Source: Mesostigma viride
Taxonomy: Eukaryota; Streptophyta; Mesostigmatophyceae; Mesostigmatales; Mesostigmataceae
NCBI GenBank assembly: GCA_009746045.1
Contig: RPFO01000154.1
Location: 6,769,038 to 6,833,037, forward strand
Reading direction: 5' to 3'
Length of the DNA: 64,000 nucleotides
Part shown: positions 26,519 through 38,935 of the stretch, one piece after another
Numbering within the stretch: position 1 is the first letter of the stretch
Layout: each line of letters begins with the position of its first letter
Notes under the pieces: model-generated
Database searches by the model: none
Seen by the model: only the letters and a program-made list of their open reading frames with translations
Told to the model about the DNA's origin: nothing
Translations under genes and position numbers: made by a program

Positions 26519-29500
26519 AACCCCAAGTCGTTGGCGGGCAAACTGCGGCGCTTGCAAGCCGTTGCTGCCTTGGAGGAGAAGCAGTCGGCAAAGAAGATCT
26601 CACAGCTACAGCGCGAGTTGCAGCGTACAGAACGTGCGCTGCGGGATGAACAGAAGAGGAACGACAAGGTGAGCGGATGGGAGCTGGTGCCTTTGGGACG
26701 GACTGGGGCAGTAGCCGGGCAGTGCAGAGCAGCTGGCCAGAGATTAGAGCCATGTCATGCCACCATTACCAAGAAGTTAAATGTTGCTGAACTCAGTTAA
26801 GTCCAAGCACTTGGAGGTCCTGGATCCGCTTGTGAGCCGATGGTGACTAGAAAATCCCAGGCAGCATGACCGTGGTTGTGTTCCCCTGGTGGGTCAACGT
26901 ACAGTTTTTGCTGGGGGCAAAGGTCAGTGCAGCGACCTATGGTTCACCAATTGCTGGCTTTTCACCGACCATTTCCTCACAGTAAGCAGCGGATCAGGCG
27001 CGTCATCGGTCGCAGTTACGATAGTGACCAGTATGTTATATCGTAACCTTCACTACGCGCTGAGCAGCAAAGCATAACGATTTACTGCTGCTGGTCGTTC
27101 TGGTTGTTCATCGCCCGGTGTAAGGATTGAGTATCGTGCCCTTGTTGGCATGCACTGGATGTTTTCACTTCTTTTCTGGATCTTTTCATGTGCGCGCCAG
27201 ATCACCGACACGGCGCGCACGGTGTACCAGCGCACCCAAGCCGACGTGGCACAGCTGCAGGGCCGACTGGAGCAGTCCAGAGCCCAGGTGGACGAGTTGC
27301 AAGCACAGCTCCTTCAGTCAGAGACCAGGGCAGCTGCAGCAGAAGCCAGGGCAGCAGACCTGCAGGGTCAGCTTCAAGCGTCCAACGCTAGAGCAGTGGA
27401 GCTGCAAGGGCAAGTCGAGCAGTCAGTGGCCAAGGCAGCCACCGCCGAAGCTCAGGCTGCGGATTTGGGAGAGCAACTCCAGCAGTCCAGAGCACGGGCG
27501 GCTGAGTTGCAGGAGCAGCTCCAGCAGTATGAAGCTAACGCGGTGGAGTTGCAGGGTCGACTCCGGCAGCATGAAGCCAAGGCAGCCACCGCCGAAGCGG
27601 AGGCTGCCGAACTGCGAGGACAGATCCAGCGGTATGAGGCCAAGGCTGGCGCTTTGCAAGGACAGCTGAAGCAGAGTGAGACCAAGGCGGCAACAGCGGA
27701 AGCTAAGGTCGGCACTCTGCAAGGTCAGCTCAAGCAAACTGAAAGCAAGGCAGCCGCCGCGGAAGCGAAAGTTATCACATTGCAGGGGCAAATGAAAATT
27801 TCGGAAGCCAAGGCGGCCGAGTTGCAGGGGCGCCTGCAGCAGTTAGAATCCAGGGCAAGCGCCGCAGAGGCCAAGTCCTTTGCCCTGCAAGGCCGGCTCC
27901 AAAACACAGAAGTCAGGGCGGTCACCGCGGAGTCCAGCGCCAAGGAGTTGCAGGGTTGGCTCCAGCAGTCTGCGGCCCGGGTGGTCTCTGCCGAGGCGCA
28001 GGTCGTAGACTTGCAAGGGCAAGCCCGGCAGCTGGAGGCCAGGGCAAGTACCGCCGAGGCCAGGGCGGCGGATCTGCAGGAGAGGCTGCAGCAGTTAGAG
28101 TCCAGGGGAGTGACAGCGGAGGCTCGGGCAGCCACCGTGGAAGCCAGGGTGGCCACGGCAGAGGCCAGGGCTGCGGCTGCGGAAAAGGCGGTGGCCGAGA
28201 GGCAGACTCAGTTGGCGGCCTGCCAGGCCTCCGCGGCCAACGTGGAGCGCCAGCTGCAAGAGAAGCAAGCGCTGTTGAAGGGGTTGATCAACGATCCGGT
28301 GAGCAGGCTCATACATAGAGTAAAGAAAAACATGTGTAAAAAGCTGGCTCGTAAAGTAGACCAAAAATGCCTAAGAAGGCATGCTCGTACAGTAGACAAA
28401 AAATGTAGTACTACCGTTGAACTATGAGGCAGCGCCGCGTGGGGATGCAAGGAATTGCTTGACAGGTGACTTTTGCAGAGCTGTGCCTGGTGTGTCCAAA
28501 TAGTGCTGAGTTAGAGATGAGGGAGCGAGGGTGCATGGCATGTTTGGCCAGGCATCCAGTTTTCACAAGAAGCTGGTTTGCTGTTGGTGGGCGATGTCCC
28601 CCCACTTCATTATTTCAATGTGTGCTGCACCCGGGGTCATGTGAATGTGAGCTATCATGTTGCCTTTGTTTTACTTGATAAGTAGCATAAGTAGCATGAA
28701 CGTTTTGTGTTTTTCCCGTGCAGATTTTTCTAGATTATTTCCCCCTCATATTTTCCCAAAGACCTTGCCGGCATGCAGCTTCCTAAACCCCTGTGCTGCA
28801 TACTCAGACCTGCATTCACGGCTAATCCGTTAGGCCCTGCATGCCTTGAGCCTTCCCCGCACAAGCAAGCATGGCTGCGCGTCTTCCGTTACAGGCAGGA
28901 CGGCGCATTCACTTCAAGTACCATCAGTCGACTTGCTGTGACTGCTGCAGTAGGGGCGGTGGCTGTGACTGCTGCAGTAGGGGCAGAACTTACAACACGA
29001 TATTTTGACTAGCCTATGCGCAAACCCTATACAGCGTACGTGCAAACCCTACACAGCAACCTGAACAGAGCATTGCTGTTGAGTTTCTACTGGTTTGCTT
29101 ACTTGGTCATACGTCATCTACTGCTGTTTGCTGCCTGGCATTGGGTTGGCCACGATAACAGCCCCCTCCAGATATGGGAGGGGTTCTGTGTATTTTGGGT
29201 TTACTCAAAGATGCCAATAGCTGAGTCCTTGCTTCCTGTAACCCTTGTAAGGACTTTACAAGAGTAACTTTGGGGGATCTTATTGCCCGCAGAATCATTA
29301 CCGGATAGTGGTATAATTTTAGTTCATGATGTTGTATACTTCTAGTTCAAGGTGCCATACTTTTAGTTTAGTGCGTGTTCTCTCCAGTGACTTCTTGTTC
29401 ATGCCTTTCTGATGTGCTGAATGTGAAATTGGCTTTTGATTTTTAATGGATCGTGTACACTGCGCGCAGTCAGCCGGGACCTCGCTGCTTGGCCTCGCGG

Positions 29501-30964
29501 TTACCCGGGGAGACCTCAATCTCGTCCGGCAGCTGGTTGCAAACGGCGCCGACGTTAACCTCCGAAACAAGGTGCGTCCTGAAAAATTACCAGCTTCATT
29601 CGGGGTTTGGCCGCTGACCTCTGGGGGGGTTCTGATATTTGCAGGAATTCGCCAGAAGTAGTGCAGCAAACCCGCAAAATGGGATTCGCTGCATTGCGTG
29701 TCTTTTCCATGTCTTGTTTTTTATCACGTCGTATGATTTATCTTGTTGCAGTGGCGTTGGACATTACCTGTAAGAAACCTGAACTTTTACTATGTGCAGC
29801 TAATCAGCTGGCCAGCAAGTAACTGCTCGATTGGCCGGTAGCCCCAAGGTCTTATTCAAAATCTGCTCCCGTTTTTGGTGGTATTGATTCTCAGCCGCAT
29901 GGTCACCATACGATAAAGTGACGAGGTTGATTTTTATCATTTCATGGCACAGTATGCTTAAAACTCACGCTCAGCGAATCGTCATGAGCATTTCTGCTAC
30001 TCTTCATGTGCAGGAGGGCTATTCGTCGCTGATGCACGCAGCGTTCCGGGGCTACCTCAACATCGTCCAGTACCTCGTGGAGCAAGGTGCTGATGTAAAC
30101 GCCAGGGACAATGTGGGTGTTTGCATGGCTGCATGTGCGGCGGCGTTGTTACTTATGGCGTTGTTAATGATAGCGGGTGGGCATGCGGAAGCCGTGGCGG
30201 GGGGCTTCACAAGCACTTTGGTTTCGCAAAGTGGTTGGCTTGTGATAATGCTGCATGCCTCATGGGGGCACTAACATTACCGACTCGCAAAGTTAACTTG
30301 ACACTTCTTGGGAGCGGTGTAAAGGCAAAGTACTGTGCCGCTCAAGTATGTCAATAATGGTGTGTTTCAAATATCTATTTCATGGGTGATGGATGTTTTG
30401 ATTGCACAAGACACTGACTGATTAGCTCAGCTACCCAGCAGTCGTAAACTATGGGTATGTGGCCAGGTTCGCCATTTTGCACGCTGGCCTGCTTCAAGTT
30501 GCTGTGCAAACTGCAGTGTGGCTGGTCTGCGGCATTGTGAGCCGTCCACTGAACGCTTAGTGGCTTGTTCATGTTTCTGGCAACAGATGCTGATGGAGCG
30601 TTGCTGTGTGCGCAGCGAGCTTTCTTTTCAACAGCTGCCCGGCTTTTTTAAATATACACATACAGCCTTTCTTGCGGGAGAAATGACACATCTTTGGGCA
30701 CAAGTGGTCAGAGGTTACTTTTTAGCTTTAGAATGTGTAAGGTAGTTGTGGGTAGGTAGGTCAGGTCATCAGCCAGCGGGGGTCTGTTACAAGGGGGCGT
30801 GTGACTTGAGAGAGGGTTTCTTGCACCAACCGTTTCTTGCAAGCTGCTGCCCTGATGCCCATCCCCATGCGGTACAGTCCCGTACGACGGCACTTGGTTA
30901 CGCGAGAGCTAAAGGCCGCGTCCCGACCGCGCAGTTCTTGCAGCAGCACGGCGCGGTGGTCTAG
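26519..30964 (+). CDS. coiled-coil plus ankyrin-repeat protein, multi-exon, 5' end missing
   Basis: Exons: 26519-26668 (50 aa, KKISQLQRELQRTERALRDE), 27201-28298 (366 aa coiled coil), 29470-29571 (ankyrin, 34 aa), 30014-30112 (ankyrin, 33 aa, LMHAAFRGYLNIVQYLVEQG), 30878-30964 (final half repeat and TAG). All junctions are GT-AG and phase 0. The big exon repeats a motif near A-x-E-L-Q-G-x-L-Q-Q-x-E-x-R-A about every 21-22 residues, so it should form a very long alpha-helical rod. The architecture matches the divergent gene at 16.0-24.3 kb, pointing to an inverted duplication. The start codon is not found. The function is presumably scaffolding through protein contacts. 31.0-32.5 kb holds no gene I can support. 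Confidence 0.75.
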
Positions 30965-32689
30965 CGGAGCGCCGGCATCGCTGGCATCCGCACAGCTGTG
31001 GTGAGTATCTTACGGTGCCTTCTCGGAGCGGTGTCTTAGCTGCTGTGTGGCGGGCCGCTTGGAAGCATGAGCTGGCCATCTGAGTGGCGCGATCGGATGT
31101 TGGCGAATCGCTTCAAGGCTGTCGTGGTGAGTAAGCGTGTGCCGGGGGCTTCGCCAGCACCGCCCCAAAGTCCTGCCAGTTTGTCTTAGGTGGCCTGCTG
31201 AAGCATGCAACTTACAAGTGCTTGTGTACACTGGCATGATGGGGCACATCACCAGTCGCTGATGCAAATTCCAGATAATGCCAGCCTCATGTAGCAGTGG
31301 CTGCAGGCTTTGCCAGTAATATATCAAACCACAACCCGCCTTGTTTCGGGGCGTTGGGTTAAGCAAGCGAGGACCTGGACGACATTCCTGTTGGTGTGGC
31401 AGAGGACAGCGTACCGACCCCGGCCCACCTCATCTGTCCGCTGGCCAGCACAGGCCAGACCGGTCTTGCCTGCGCACTGCAGAAGGCACTAGAGCACGTC
31501 CCAGGCTATGCCTAAAATGAAGTGTATGCCTTCATGGTTAGTTATGCGAAGATTAATTCAGTCTCTCCACCGGTCATAGCTTGCTAGGGCTACATACCCT
31601 GGCAGTGTAATTGGGCTTGTTGAATTGTTATCCAACCACGGAAGCAATTTGCGCGCGCACCTGTGATTTTATGCGTGAGTCTGTCCTACAGGCTTGGAAA
31701 GTCAAGTAAACGTAAGATGCTTGTGGTCTTTCTTGAAGCAGTTTTTTACCCAGCAGTTTTTTAGCCTGCCTCCCCCTTGCTGTTGCACCGCCAGATTCCT
31801 GGCAGCGTCAAGTGCGTTGTTGCAGCGGCTGGGATGCCAAGACAAGGAGACCTGACGCTCGTTGCGGAGTAAAGGTACTGGGTGTGATATAAAGCCTGGT
31901 GTAGTCGGCCAGCACTGTTGTGATGCTGTTACCGGACTCATTGGGGTTCACTTACCGACACTAAATTGTTTGAAAAGCAAGCATTATCACCTTCCAAGCA
32001 TCGACAGCAGCGTGAGTTGTTCCTTGAGTTCTTTCCTGGCCTAGAGAATGGAATTTGCCCGTTCGTTGAAACAGACATGCTTGCATGTCACACTAGATAG
32101 GTGGCTTGGCTATGCTTAAGGGTTAAGGTAATATTCATGTTGTTGTTGGAGTTGTTCGGAGTAATCATGATGGTCACCTGTGCTTTTCAAATTCCAGGCA
32201 TCTCCTCGCTTTTGTGATTGCACTCACTGTTGCAGAATTGTGGTGTTGCATAGCAACTTGTCTGCGGTTGGTGGACTTCGCAAATGCCAGGGATTTTTGC
32301 ATGGTTGATATTGCATACCGTGCTGTACAATATACTTGTTGCGGCGTAAACGTGCGTAAGCTCTTCGTGGCTATAGCAATAGATTGCCGGCATCCTGTTG
32401 GTGCTGGCTAGGTGTTTCCCTTTGGTAACAGGGGTTTCGACGTGCTTCTGGGTGTTTGCTTGCGGGTTTGCAGGCTCATGAGTGACTAACGGTGCACTGG
32501 GATGCACGGGGACGCCGAGGTCTTCAGATCTCTCATCGTTGGATTCTCGGCATCAGCAAATTCGGCATGCTCCCTCCGAAGAGCTCATGCAAATAGGCAG
32601 CATATATGTGCCGGCTTTCAAGGCAAACGTGACTGAACTGTTGTGGTAGGATTGATTGGTGTACAAATATGATCGGTGCGCATCCATGT

Positions 32690-32840
32690 GGCCTGATGAC
32701 TTGTAAAGATATGGCAGACGGTTATGGACAACGCCCCCATGTCGGTTGGGGCTCCGCGTATGATCCAGTTTGGCAACCATGGTGGCCGCGGTGCCCGCAA
32801 CCCTGTAACTAGAATCTAGATAGCTAGATCCATCCACTCG
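32690..32840 (+). mobile_element. LINE 3' end fragment
   Basis: TGGGGCTCCGCGT, GTGCCCGCAACCCTGTAACT and AGAATCTAGATAGCT match the 3' region of the LINE at 37.57-37.68 kb. It abuts the next LINE fragment at about 32845. Confidence 0.55.
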
Positions 32841-32844
32841 AAGT

Positions 32845-33930
32845 CAGCAAGAAGACAGAGGCGCTGGCGGTTGGGCTCATCCAGCTCCCACCAGACCTCT
32901 TCCTTCTTGATGGCTCTTGCGTCCAGTATCGCGACCGCGTCAAGTTGCTGGGTAGCTTACTCCCCAGCTGCGAGGTCGACGTGGACTACCGTATCTCCCT
33001 CGCCTGGCACGCTTTACGCCAATACAGAGCCCTGTGGCGCAAGCCCTTGGGCAAGCTAGAGAAACCGGACCTGTTGAAGGTCCTGGTCCTTCCTGTTCTC
33101 ACGTATGGGGGCGAGACGTGGACCCTCACAGCAGACCTTGCCAAAAAGCTGGACGGCGCGGTCACCAACATGCTGCGGTCAATTTTCCGTGTGGGATACG
33201 CTGTTCACGTCCGCAAGGAGGACTTGTACCTAGGCATGCCACTTATCACCAGCACCATCAAGCAGCGGCGCCTGCAGCTAGTAGGGCACTTAGCTCGCAC
33301 CAACCAGGTAGACACATCACGTGGCCCCTCCGCAGGGCTGCGACCTGCTCAGCCTGGCAGGCACCTCCTCACGTGGGACGGGCCCAGCAATGCTAGACGC
33401 CGCAAGGCCCGCACTTTCAAAGAGCAGCTAGACGAGGACATGGGGGGCCTAGGCCTCTCCGTCATTTGGGAAAAGATGATGGACAAGGCCAAGTGGGCTC
33501 AGGTTATAGAGGACAACGACCCCCCTCCAGCTCGGGAAAGCCGCGTGCTTGCAAACGCGGGAAGCATACTAGGCAAGACCCCTAGGGTCTAGGGCACAAT
33601 AGATATAGAGTAGGATCGTTTTTGTACCTAGATAGAATAGACTGGTAGGATTGCGTGTACCCATCCATCCATCCATCCATCCATCCATCCATCCATCCAT
33701 CCATCCATCCATCCATCCATCCATCCATCCATCCATCCATCCATCCATCCATCCATCCATCCATCCATCCATCCATCCATCCATCCATCCATCCATCCAT
33801 CCATCCATCCATCGGGGTTAATGCTCCGTGACTCCCCAACGGGAGCACGAGTTTAATTAATCCACTCCATCCCATATCCATCCCACTGAGAACTTGTGCT
33901 CGCGTGACGCAGTCTACGTGCTGATTAATC
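32845..33930 (+). pseudogene. non-LTR retrotransposon, C-terminal ORF2 fragment and 3' UTR
   Basis: The open frame to 33592 encodes the region after the reverse-transcriptase palm: LLGSLLPSCEVDVDYRISLA, LVLPVLTYGGETWTL and QRRLQLVGHLARTNQVD, which align with the minus-strand copy at 35.05-35.93 kb. The palm with its YADD box is absent, so the copy is 5' truncated. After the stop come a GTACCCATCC array, the TGCTCC...GGAGCA inverted pair and a degenerate CGTGACGCAGTC hairpin, the same 3' end as the repeats at 0.3-1.2 kb. It is inactive. Confidence 0.8.
33661..33812 (+). repeat. (CATC)n microsatellite in a LINE 3' UTR
   Basis: About 38 uninterrupted CATC units. Shorter versions (4-5 units) sit at the same place in the 3' ends at 0.39 and 0.82 kb, so the array expanded after insertion. 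Confidence 0.97.
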
Positions 33931-34194
33931 CAGATCGAGTGATGTTTACTTCGAGTTCCAGTGATTGAATGTGGAAGGAGAATCAGCAAACCTACGAGGG
34001 ATTGTTGGCCATGTGATTGAAGGACCGTTTGCATGTCTTTATTAGAATTGTTGACTGGACCTTTTCAGCAAGATAGACTTGAGAGTACCTAAGTAAGTAC
34101 TGGGGTGTCATGCGCATGGGCATGCCACGGAGTTCTATGGTGATCTCATCAGAAAAATAAAGTCATGAAAGTTGCAAATATCGTCTGCATCACT

Positions 34195-34900
34195 AAATGA
34201 AATGAAATGAAATTATAACATGCCTCCGTGGGGAGATCATGTAGCACATATTCCTTGATGCATGGGGGGTGGAGGTGGAGGAAGCCGCGTAATCGGACTA
34301 ACCTAACTCTAAGCTATCTAGTCTATAAAAATCCTAACTACACTACTAAGCAAAACGCCCCTTCCTCTTGGGGGGGGGTGGCTTGCCCACAGGAGCTGGC
34401 GTGAGATCGAGCCTGGGCAATCTTCTTCCACCGCTTCTTGTTCTGCATGGCAGTCCAAAGAAGGGAGAGGGAGTGGATTAATTAATTAATTAATAGACAC
34501 GTGACTGAGTCACGTGAGCATAAGTCCTCAGTGGGAGGGGAACATGGGATCGAATGGATGGTGTAAGCTATCTAGGTCCTAGTTACAGGGGAGGAAGTGG
34601 ATGCGGTGTTCAAAGTGAGCCGGGACCACTAGGTCGGCCAGCAACATCTGGGTGTAGTTCATGGCAGGTTTACCTAGCTTCCTGGGAATGTCCTTGGGGC
34701 CAGGCCAGGTCAAAATATGCGCCGCCCTGGTTGGCCAAGCCGCTGGGGGCCGGCCAGACCAAGGGCGGTGTCTACCTGGCTGGTGCGAGCAAGATGTCCT
34801 ACAAATGCTATCCTACGCTGCCTAATCTCGTCAGATCAAACTACGAGGCATACCCTGATACAAAGACTCTAATGACCTACGCTGGGAAAACCCTACATCT
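34195..34900 (-). pseudogene. LINE fragment, minus strand, with internal LINE insertion
   Basis: Reading on the minus strand it matches the C-terminus and 3' UTR of the 34.9-36.5 kb LINE, ending in ACGGAGGCATGTTATAATTT and an ATTTC-type tail. The match is interrupted at 34478-34590 by another LINE 3' end flanked by GAGG(G/A)AGTGGA. The coding sequence is broken. The sequence GGATAGCATTTGTAGGACA (complement) marks the conserved R-I-A-F-V-G region. Confidence 0.7.
34478..34590 (-). mobile_element. 113-bp LINE 3' end inserted in a LINE
   Basis: It begins with a TTAA tail, then the hairpin CACGTGAC-TGA-GTCACGTG and AGTCCTCAGTGGGAGG, the reverse complement of the 3' end at 37.68-37.74 kb. It is flanked by near-perfect 11-bp repeats at 34467-34477 and 34591-34601. 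The uninterrupted site is visible in the relative at 35.17 kb (GAGAGAGTGGATGCGG). Confidence 0.8.
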
Positions 34901-34904
34901 GTCT

Positions 34905-36531
34905 GCATCATTAAATTAAATTAAATTAAATTAAATTATAACATGCCTCCGTGGGAAGGTCATGTAGCTCATATTCCATGATGGATGGGGTGGAGGAAGC
35001 CGCGTGATCGAACTATCCTTACTCTAAGCTATCTAGAAAATCCTAACTACACTACTCATCAAAACGCCTCCTCCGCTTGGGGGCAGGTGGCTTGCCCACA
35101 GGGTCGGGCGTGTGCGCCTTAACAATCTTCTTCCACCGCGTCTTGTCCTGCATGACAGTCCAAAGACGGGAGAGAGAGTGGATGCGGTGCTCAAACTGGG
35201 CTGGGACCACTAGGTCGTCCAGCAACATCTGGATGTAGGTCGTGACAGGTTTCCCTACCCTTTTGGGAATGCCCTCGGGGCCAGGCCAGGTCAGAATGTG
35301 TCGCCCTGGCTGGCCAAGCCGCTGAGGGCCGGCCAGGCCAAGGGCGGTGTCGACCTGGCTGGTGCGAGCAAGGTGTCCTACAAATGCTATCCTACGCTGC
35401 CTAATCTCGTCCGAAATACGAGGCATGCCATGATACAAAGATTCTGATGACGGACGCTCGGAAAAACCTACGTTAAGGATCTGTCGGAGCATCCTGCAAA
35501 CCGTGCCGTCTAGCCTAGCTGCCAGTTTGGGTGGGATGGTCCACGCCTCGGCGCCATACGTGAGCACCGTGAGGACGAGGACCTTGAAGAGCATGCGCTT
35601 GCGGTGTTCGCCCAGGCCCTTCGAGCGCCAGTAGGGCTTGAGCGAACGGAGCTTGGCCCAGGCAAGGCCGATGCGGGTGTCCACATCGTCGGCAGTGTCA
35701 GGAAGCCAACTCCCCAACAGCTTGAAGCGGTCGCGGAACGGGACCTCCGTCCCGTCGAGCAGGCGCGGCAGCGGTGGTGTACTGGAGGCCCCAATCACCA
35801 TCGCCTCAGTTTTGACACTAATCTCCAACCCCACCGCTCGCGCCTCCAGGCCCAGACAGTCCAGCCAGGTCTGAATGTGCTCGGGGCTCTCGATGAGGGT
35901 GGTGTCATCCGCATAAATCAAGTCGGGCAAGGCGGTAACCAGGTCTAACCCCGCCGTGCTCTTTCACATTAAGGATGTCCAAGCCTGGCTCGAACCCCTT
36001 AAGAGCAGTAAAGCGCGCACGTGCCCGGCGCATGACGTGATCCACGACAATAATGAACAGGTATGGGGACAGGACACAGGTCTGGCTCCCCCTTCGCTGG
36101 GCATAGCTTGAAGATCATGGGGATGCAAGTGCCCTGGTGCACCTAGAGCAAGGGTCCTTTACATCCCCACCCTTGCAGGAAGTAGCTTAGGATGTATGAT
36201 AGGCCATACGCCCCCTCTCACGGGCTATGTGCTACATATACTCCCAACGGAGTTATGTTACAATTCAATTCAATGGGGACAGGACACAACCTTGCCCCAC
36301 CCCGTGGTGAAGGGGGAATGGTGGGGTGGTGCCTTCCGCAGTCCGCACTACTGCCTGTGAGCCCTCATACAGTCGGCGAATGGCAGCAATAAACGCAGGT
36401 GGTACCCGATCCAGAGCTAGGATGGCCCAAAGAGCCTCCCAGAGAACCGTGTCAAAGGCCTTGATATAGTCACCAAAAATGAAGACCAGCGGCAAACTGT
36501 CAGGGGGAAGGCGACGCACCTCCTCCATCAA
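34905..36531 (-). pseudogene. non-LTR retrotransposon reverse transcriptase and C-terminal region, broken
   Basis: On the minus strand from 36531: FGDYIKAFDTV (palm motif A) and GVGQGCVLSP (motif B), then, after an insertion at 36079-36272, LIYADDTTLIE (YADD, motif C), LVLTVLTYGAEAWTI and RRIAFVGHLARTSQVD, ending FDE-stop at 35052. Palm motifs in this order identify a LINE reverse transcriptase that primes on nicked target DNA. The N-terminal part, including any endonuclease, is missing. A frameshift lies near 35935. The 3' UTR ends in ATAATTTAATTTAATTTAAT, a pentanucleotide tail. The copy is not functional. Confidence 0.8.
36079..36272 (+). mobile_element. 194-bp retroposed fragment inside the LINE
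   Basis: Flanked by perfect 16-bp direct repeats ATGGGGACAGGACACA (36063-36078 and 36273-36288). It ends in CCAACGGAGTTATGTTACAATTC plus an ATTCA tail, which resembles the LINE 3' end (CCCACGGAGGCATGTTATAATTT), so it is a LINE- or SINE-type insertion in the opposite orientation to its host. Confidence 0.85.
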
Positions 36532-36959
36532 CCCTCTGAATCATGCCCCAACCATATTCTGATCAGACACTCCGCAAAGGTGAAAACCTTTGCGTTCAGT
36601 GCCAGGCCGCGGAAAACGCGGAAAACGCGATCTGCAAATGAATCCGACCGGAATCGAACTGGGGACCTCTCGCACCAATTTTGCTGACTATAGGACGGAC
36701 GTCTCCGGTTACCATGGCATCGCCAACTTACACCTACAGTCATCCGCAAAAGTTCTCCTGTCCGGGGAGTGATGCAAGCCTTTCGGATTTGGTACTAGAT
36801 AAATCACTCGAGATCTGTGTGTAGGAGTACCCAACCATATAGTCACTAGAGGGGGATATTATCCTCATCTGAGCTTTCCTCTACTGTCATGGCAGACAAG
36901 GCGATAGTGTAGCGACTATCCTCGATCGATTAGGGGCAGTAACCTCCACCTTGGCTTCC

Positions 36960-37770
36960 CGACTGCGAGGACGACCTGACGACACGGACCAGAATGGCGT
37001 GGGCGCAACTCCATGACCACCGCTGCTGGTGGAGCAACCCCGCCCTACCCCAGATCGTCAAGCGTGACCTCTTCAAGGTCGTCATTCTGACGATCCTGAC
37101 CTATACGGCGCCGAGACCTGGACACTGACGCAGGAGCTGGAGCAACGACTCGACGGCAACGTCACCAAGATGCTGCGCAAGGCCCTTAATTAACATCCCC
37201 TTTGGTTTGCACATATTAGTAATGAGGATTTGTACGCTGATTTGCCCTATGTTTCCCACATAATTTATTAGGCACAGGGGCCTGGGCCTAGCCGGGCACC
37301 TGACCCGCACAGATCAGGTAGACACATCAGATAGACTAGCTGGCACCAAGCCCGCCCAGCTGCCTGCATGGGCGATATGTCCTCACCTGGCGTGCCCCCG
37401 GCCGCGCGCGGCAGGGCCGCCACCCGTGGACTTTTCGTGATAGACTCGGCATGGACATGTGCTACACTAAACGTGACGGGCTCACACCCGGGCAGCTTCC
37501 TGGTTTGTCTGTAATATGGAGGCAGATGGTACGCAAGGATAGATGGCAAGTAGTGATGAAGGAGGCCACCCCCAAGTCTGTGGGGGCTCCGCGTGTCGAC
37601 CGCGAAGTAACGGCATTCATAGCGATTCGGGCCGCAGTGCCCACACCCCTGTAACTAGGACCTAGATAGCTTACACCCTCCATTCCATCCCCTTTTCCCC
37701 TCCCACTGAGGACTTATGCTCACGTGACGCAGTCACGTGTCTTTTAATTTAATATATTAATTAATCATTT
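36960..37770 (+). pseudogene. LINE C-terminal fragment and 3' end, decayed
   Basis: Pieces of the C-terminal region survive in shifting frames: ATCCTGACCTATACGGCGCC (L-T-Y-x-A-E), GGCCTGGGCCTAGCCGGGCA (G-x-L-x-x-H-L) and CAGATCAGGTAGACACATC (Q-V-D-T). It ends with GTAACTAGGACCTAGATAGC, the perfect hairpin CACGTGAC-GCA-GTCACGTG (37719-37737) and a TTAATATATTAATTAA tail. A duplication or insertion around 37.19-37.27 kb breaks the frame. Confidence 0.65.
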
Positions 37771-38639
37771 AACCTCCACCTGCGGACTTCTACCCTGGCT
37801 AGCAACGAGGGTCGCACGGGGCCCGTACGTGGGGAGAAAACAGTACCAATACGATGGTGTATTGGTTTATGTAGGGCCAGTTGTACAAACATGAAATGTA
37901 TGTTTTTAATGGGTCCAGTCCTTATGTCATCGATATTGAATTAATATTGCTTATGGGTCCGGTCCTTACGTCAGATACCAAGGAGACAACCACCAGGATA
38001 CGTCATACTTACAAATCTGAGTGTGTTTAGAGCTAACAAGAGTTCTTCTAATATAGCTTCTAAAGTTAATCCTGAAGTGCAGCCTATAGAACTTTGAGAG
38101 CTCGAAGGAACCTTACTACGGCCCTTTGGCCACTAGTTGAGCACTGATTGGACCATGCAATTGAAACTGATGTCTGATTGGGCCAGTTGGTTGAATGAAA
38201 TGTTCCCATTGTGGTTGACAACATTTGGTATGTTGGAAGAGCTACGTTACCAATGGAGTCACCCACGCTTCCAACTACGTAAATGTAAGAGTTAGTAAAG
38301 GCAAAGTTCCCTTTGTTCAAGTACATCTCATCTCGGCTCCCGGCTGTCCTGTGCATGTCTTTTTATTGTCCTCGTCATAAGAGAATATTAAGTGAGACAA
38401 CTATGCCTAGACGCATGGCGATCCGCCGCGTGGAGGGACTAGGGTAGTTGTCTGAGAAATATTGTTCAAAGTGTCACTGACCCACGTCTGGTGGACATCA
38501 GACATGAGACCAAGCAATCATCCAGAAGGTTGACTTCACGCTGAGAAACTTTCCATCTCAAACCAGCCGAGCTAGCCTGGAGCTATCCCAGTGACGTGCA
38601 GACTCAAGGAAGGTGAAGATCTTTTGTTAATCAGTCAGA

Positions 38640-38935
38640 GGAATCTGAATGTAGGATAGCATTCGTAGGACATCTTGTCGCGCGCCGTTCCGATTCGCAC
38701 GAGTATCGGCTTTACGCGGGGCCGCCACGCGGCCGGCCCGGGGGACGAGGCGAGGCAGCTATAGGCATTGCGCGTGTGCGAGTTGTTACGCCTTTGGCAT
38801 TTGGGCCTTACGGGAGCAACGCATGCGCCGTAGTGCGACGCGCAGCACTGGGAGTTGACAGCGGTACTGACATGCGTCACCAGGAGGTCAGTGCCAACGC
38901 TGGCAAGCAGCACGCACTGGCTGCTGGACTACAAC
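38640..38935 (+). pseudogene. short LINE fragment fused to unrecognised GC-rich sequence
   Basis: AGGATAGCATTCGTAGGACATCTT encodes R-I-A-F-V-G-H-L, the conserved LINE segment. The frame then stays open to about 38945 with unrelated Arg/Ala-rich sequence. The short match supports LINE origin only for the first 40 bases. 37.8-38.6 kb shows no gene. Confidence 0.35.

Noticed and set aside
33569-34034. Met-Asp-Gly-Trp repeat proteins on the minus strand
   Set aside because: Translation of the CATC microsatellite.
36600-36740. tRNA-like segment on the minus strand (AGTTCGATTCC B-box)
   Set aside because: The B-box consensus is present, but no acceptor or anticodon stem of proper length can be folded; at most a tRNA-derived SINE remnant.
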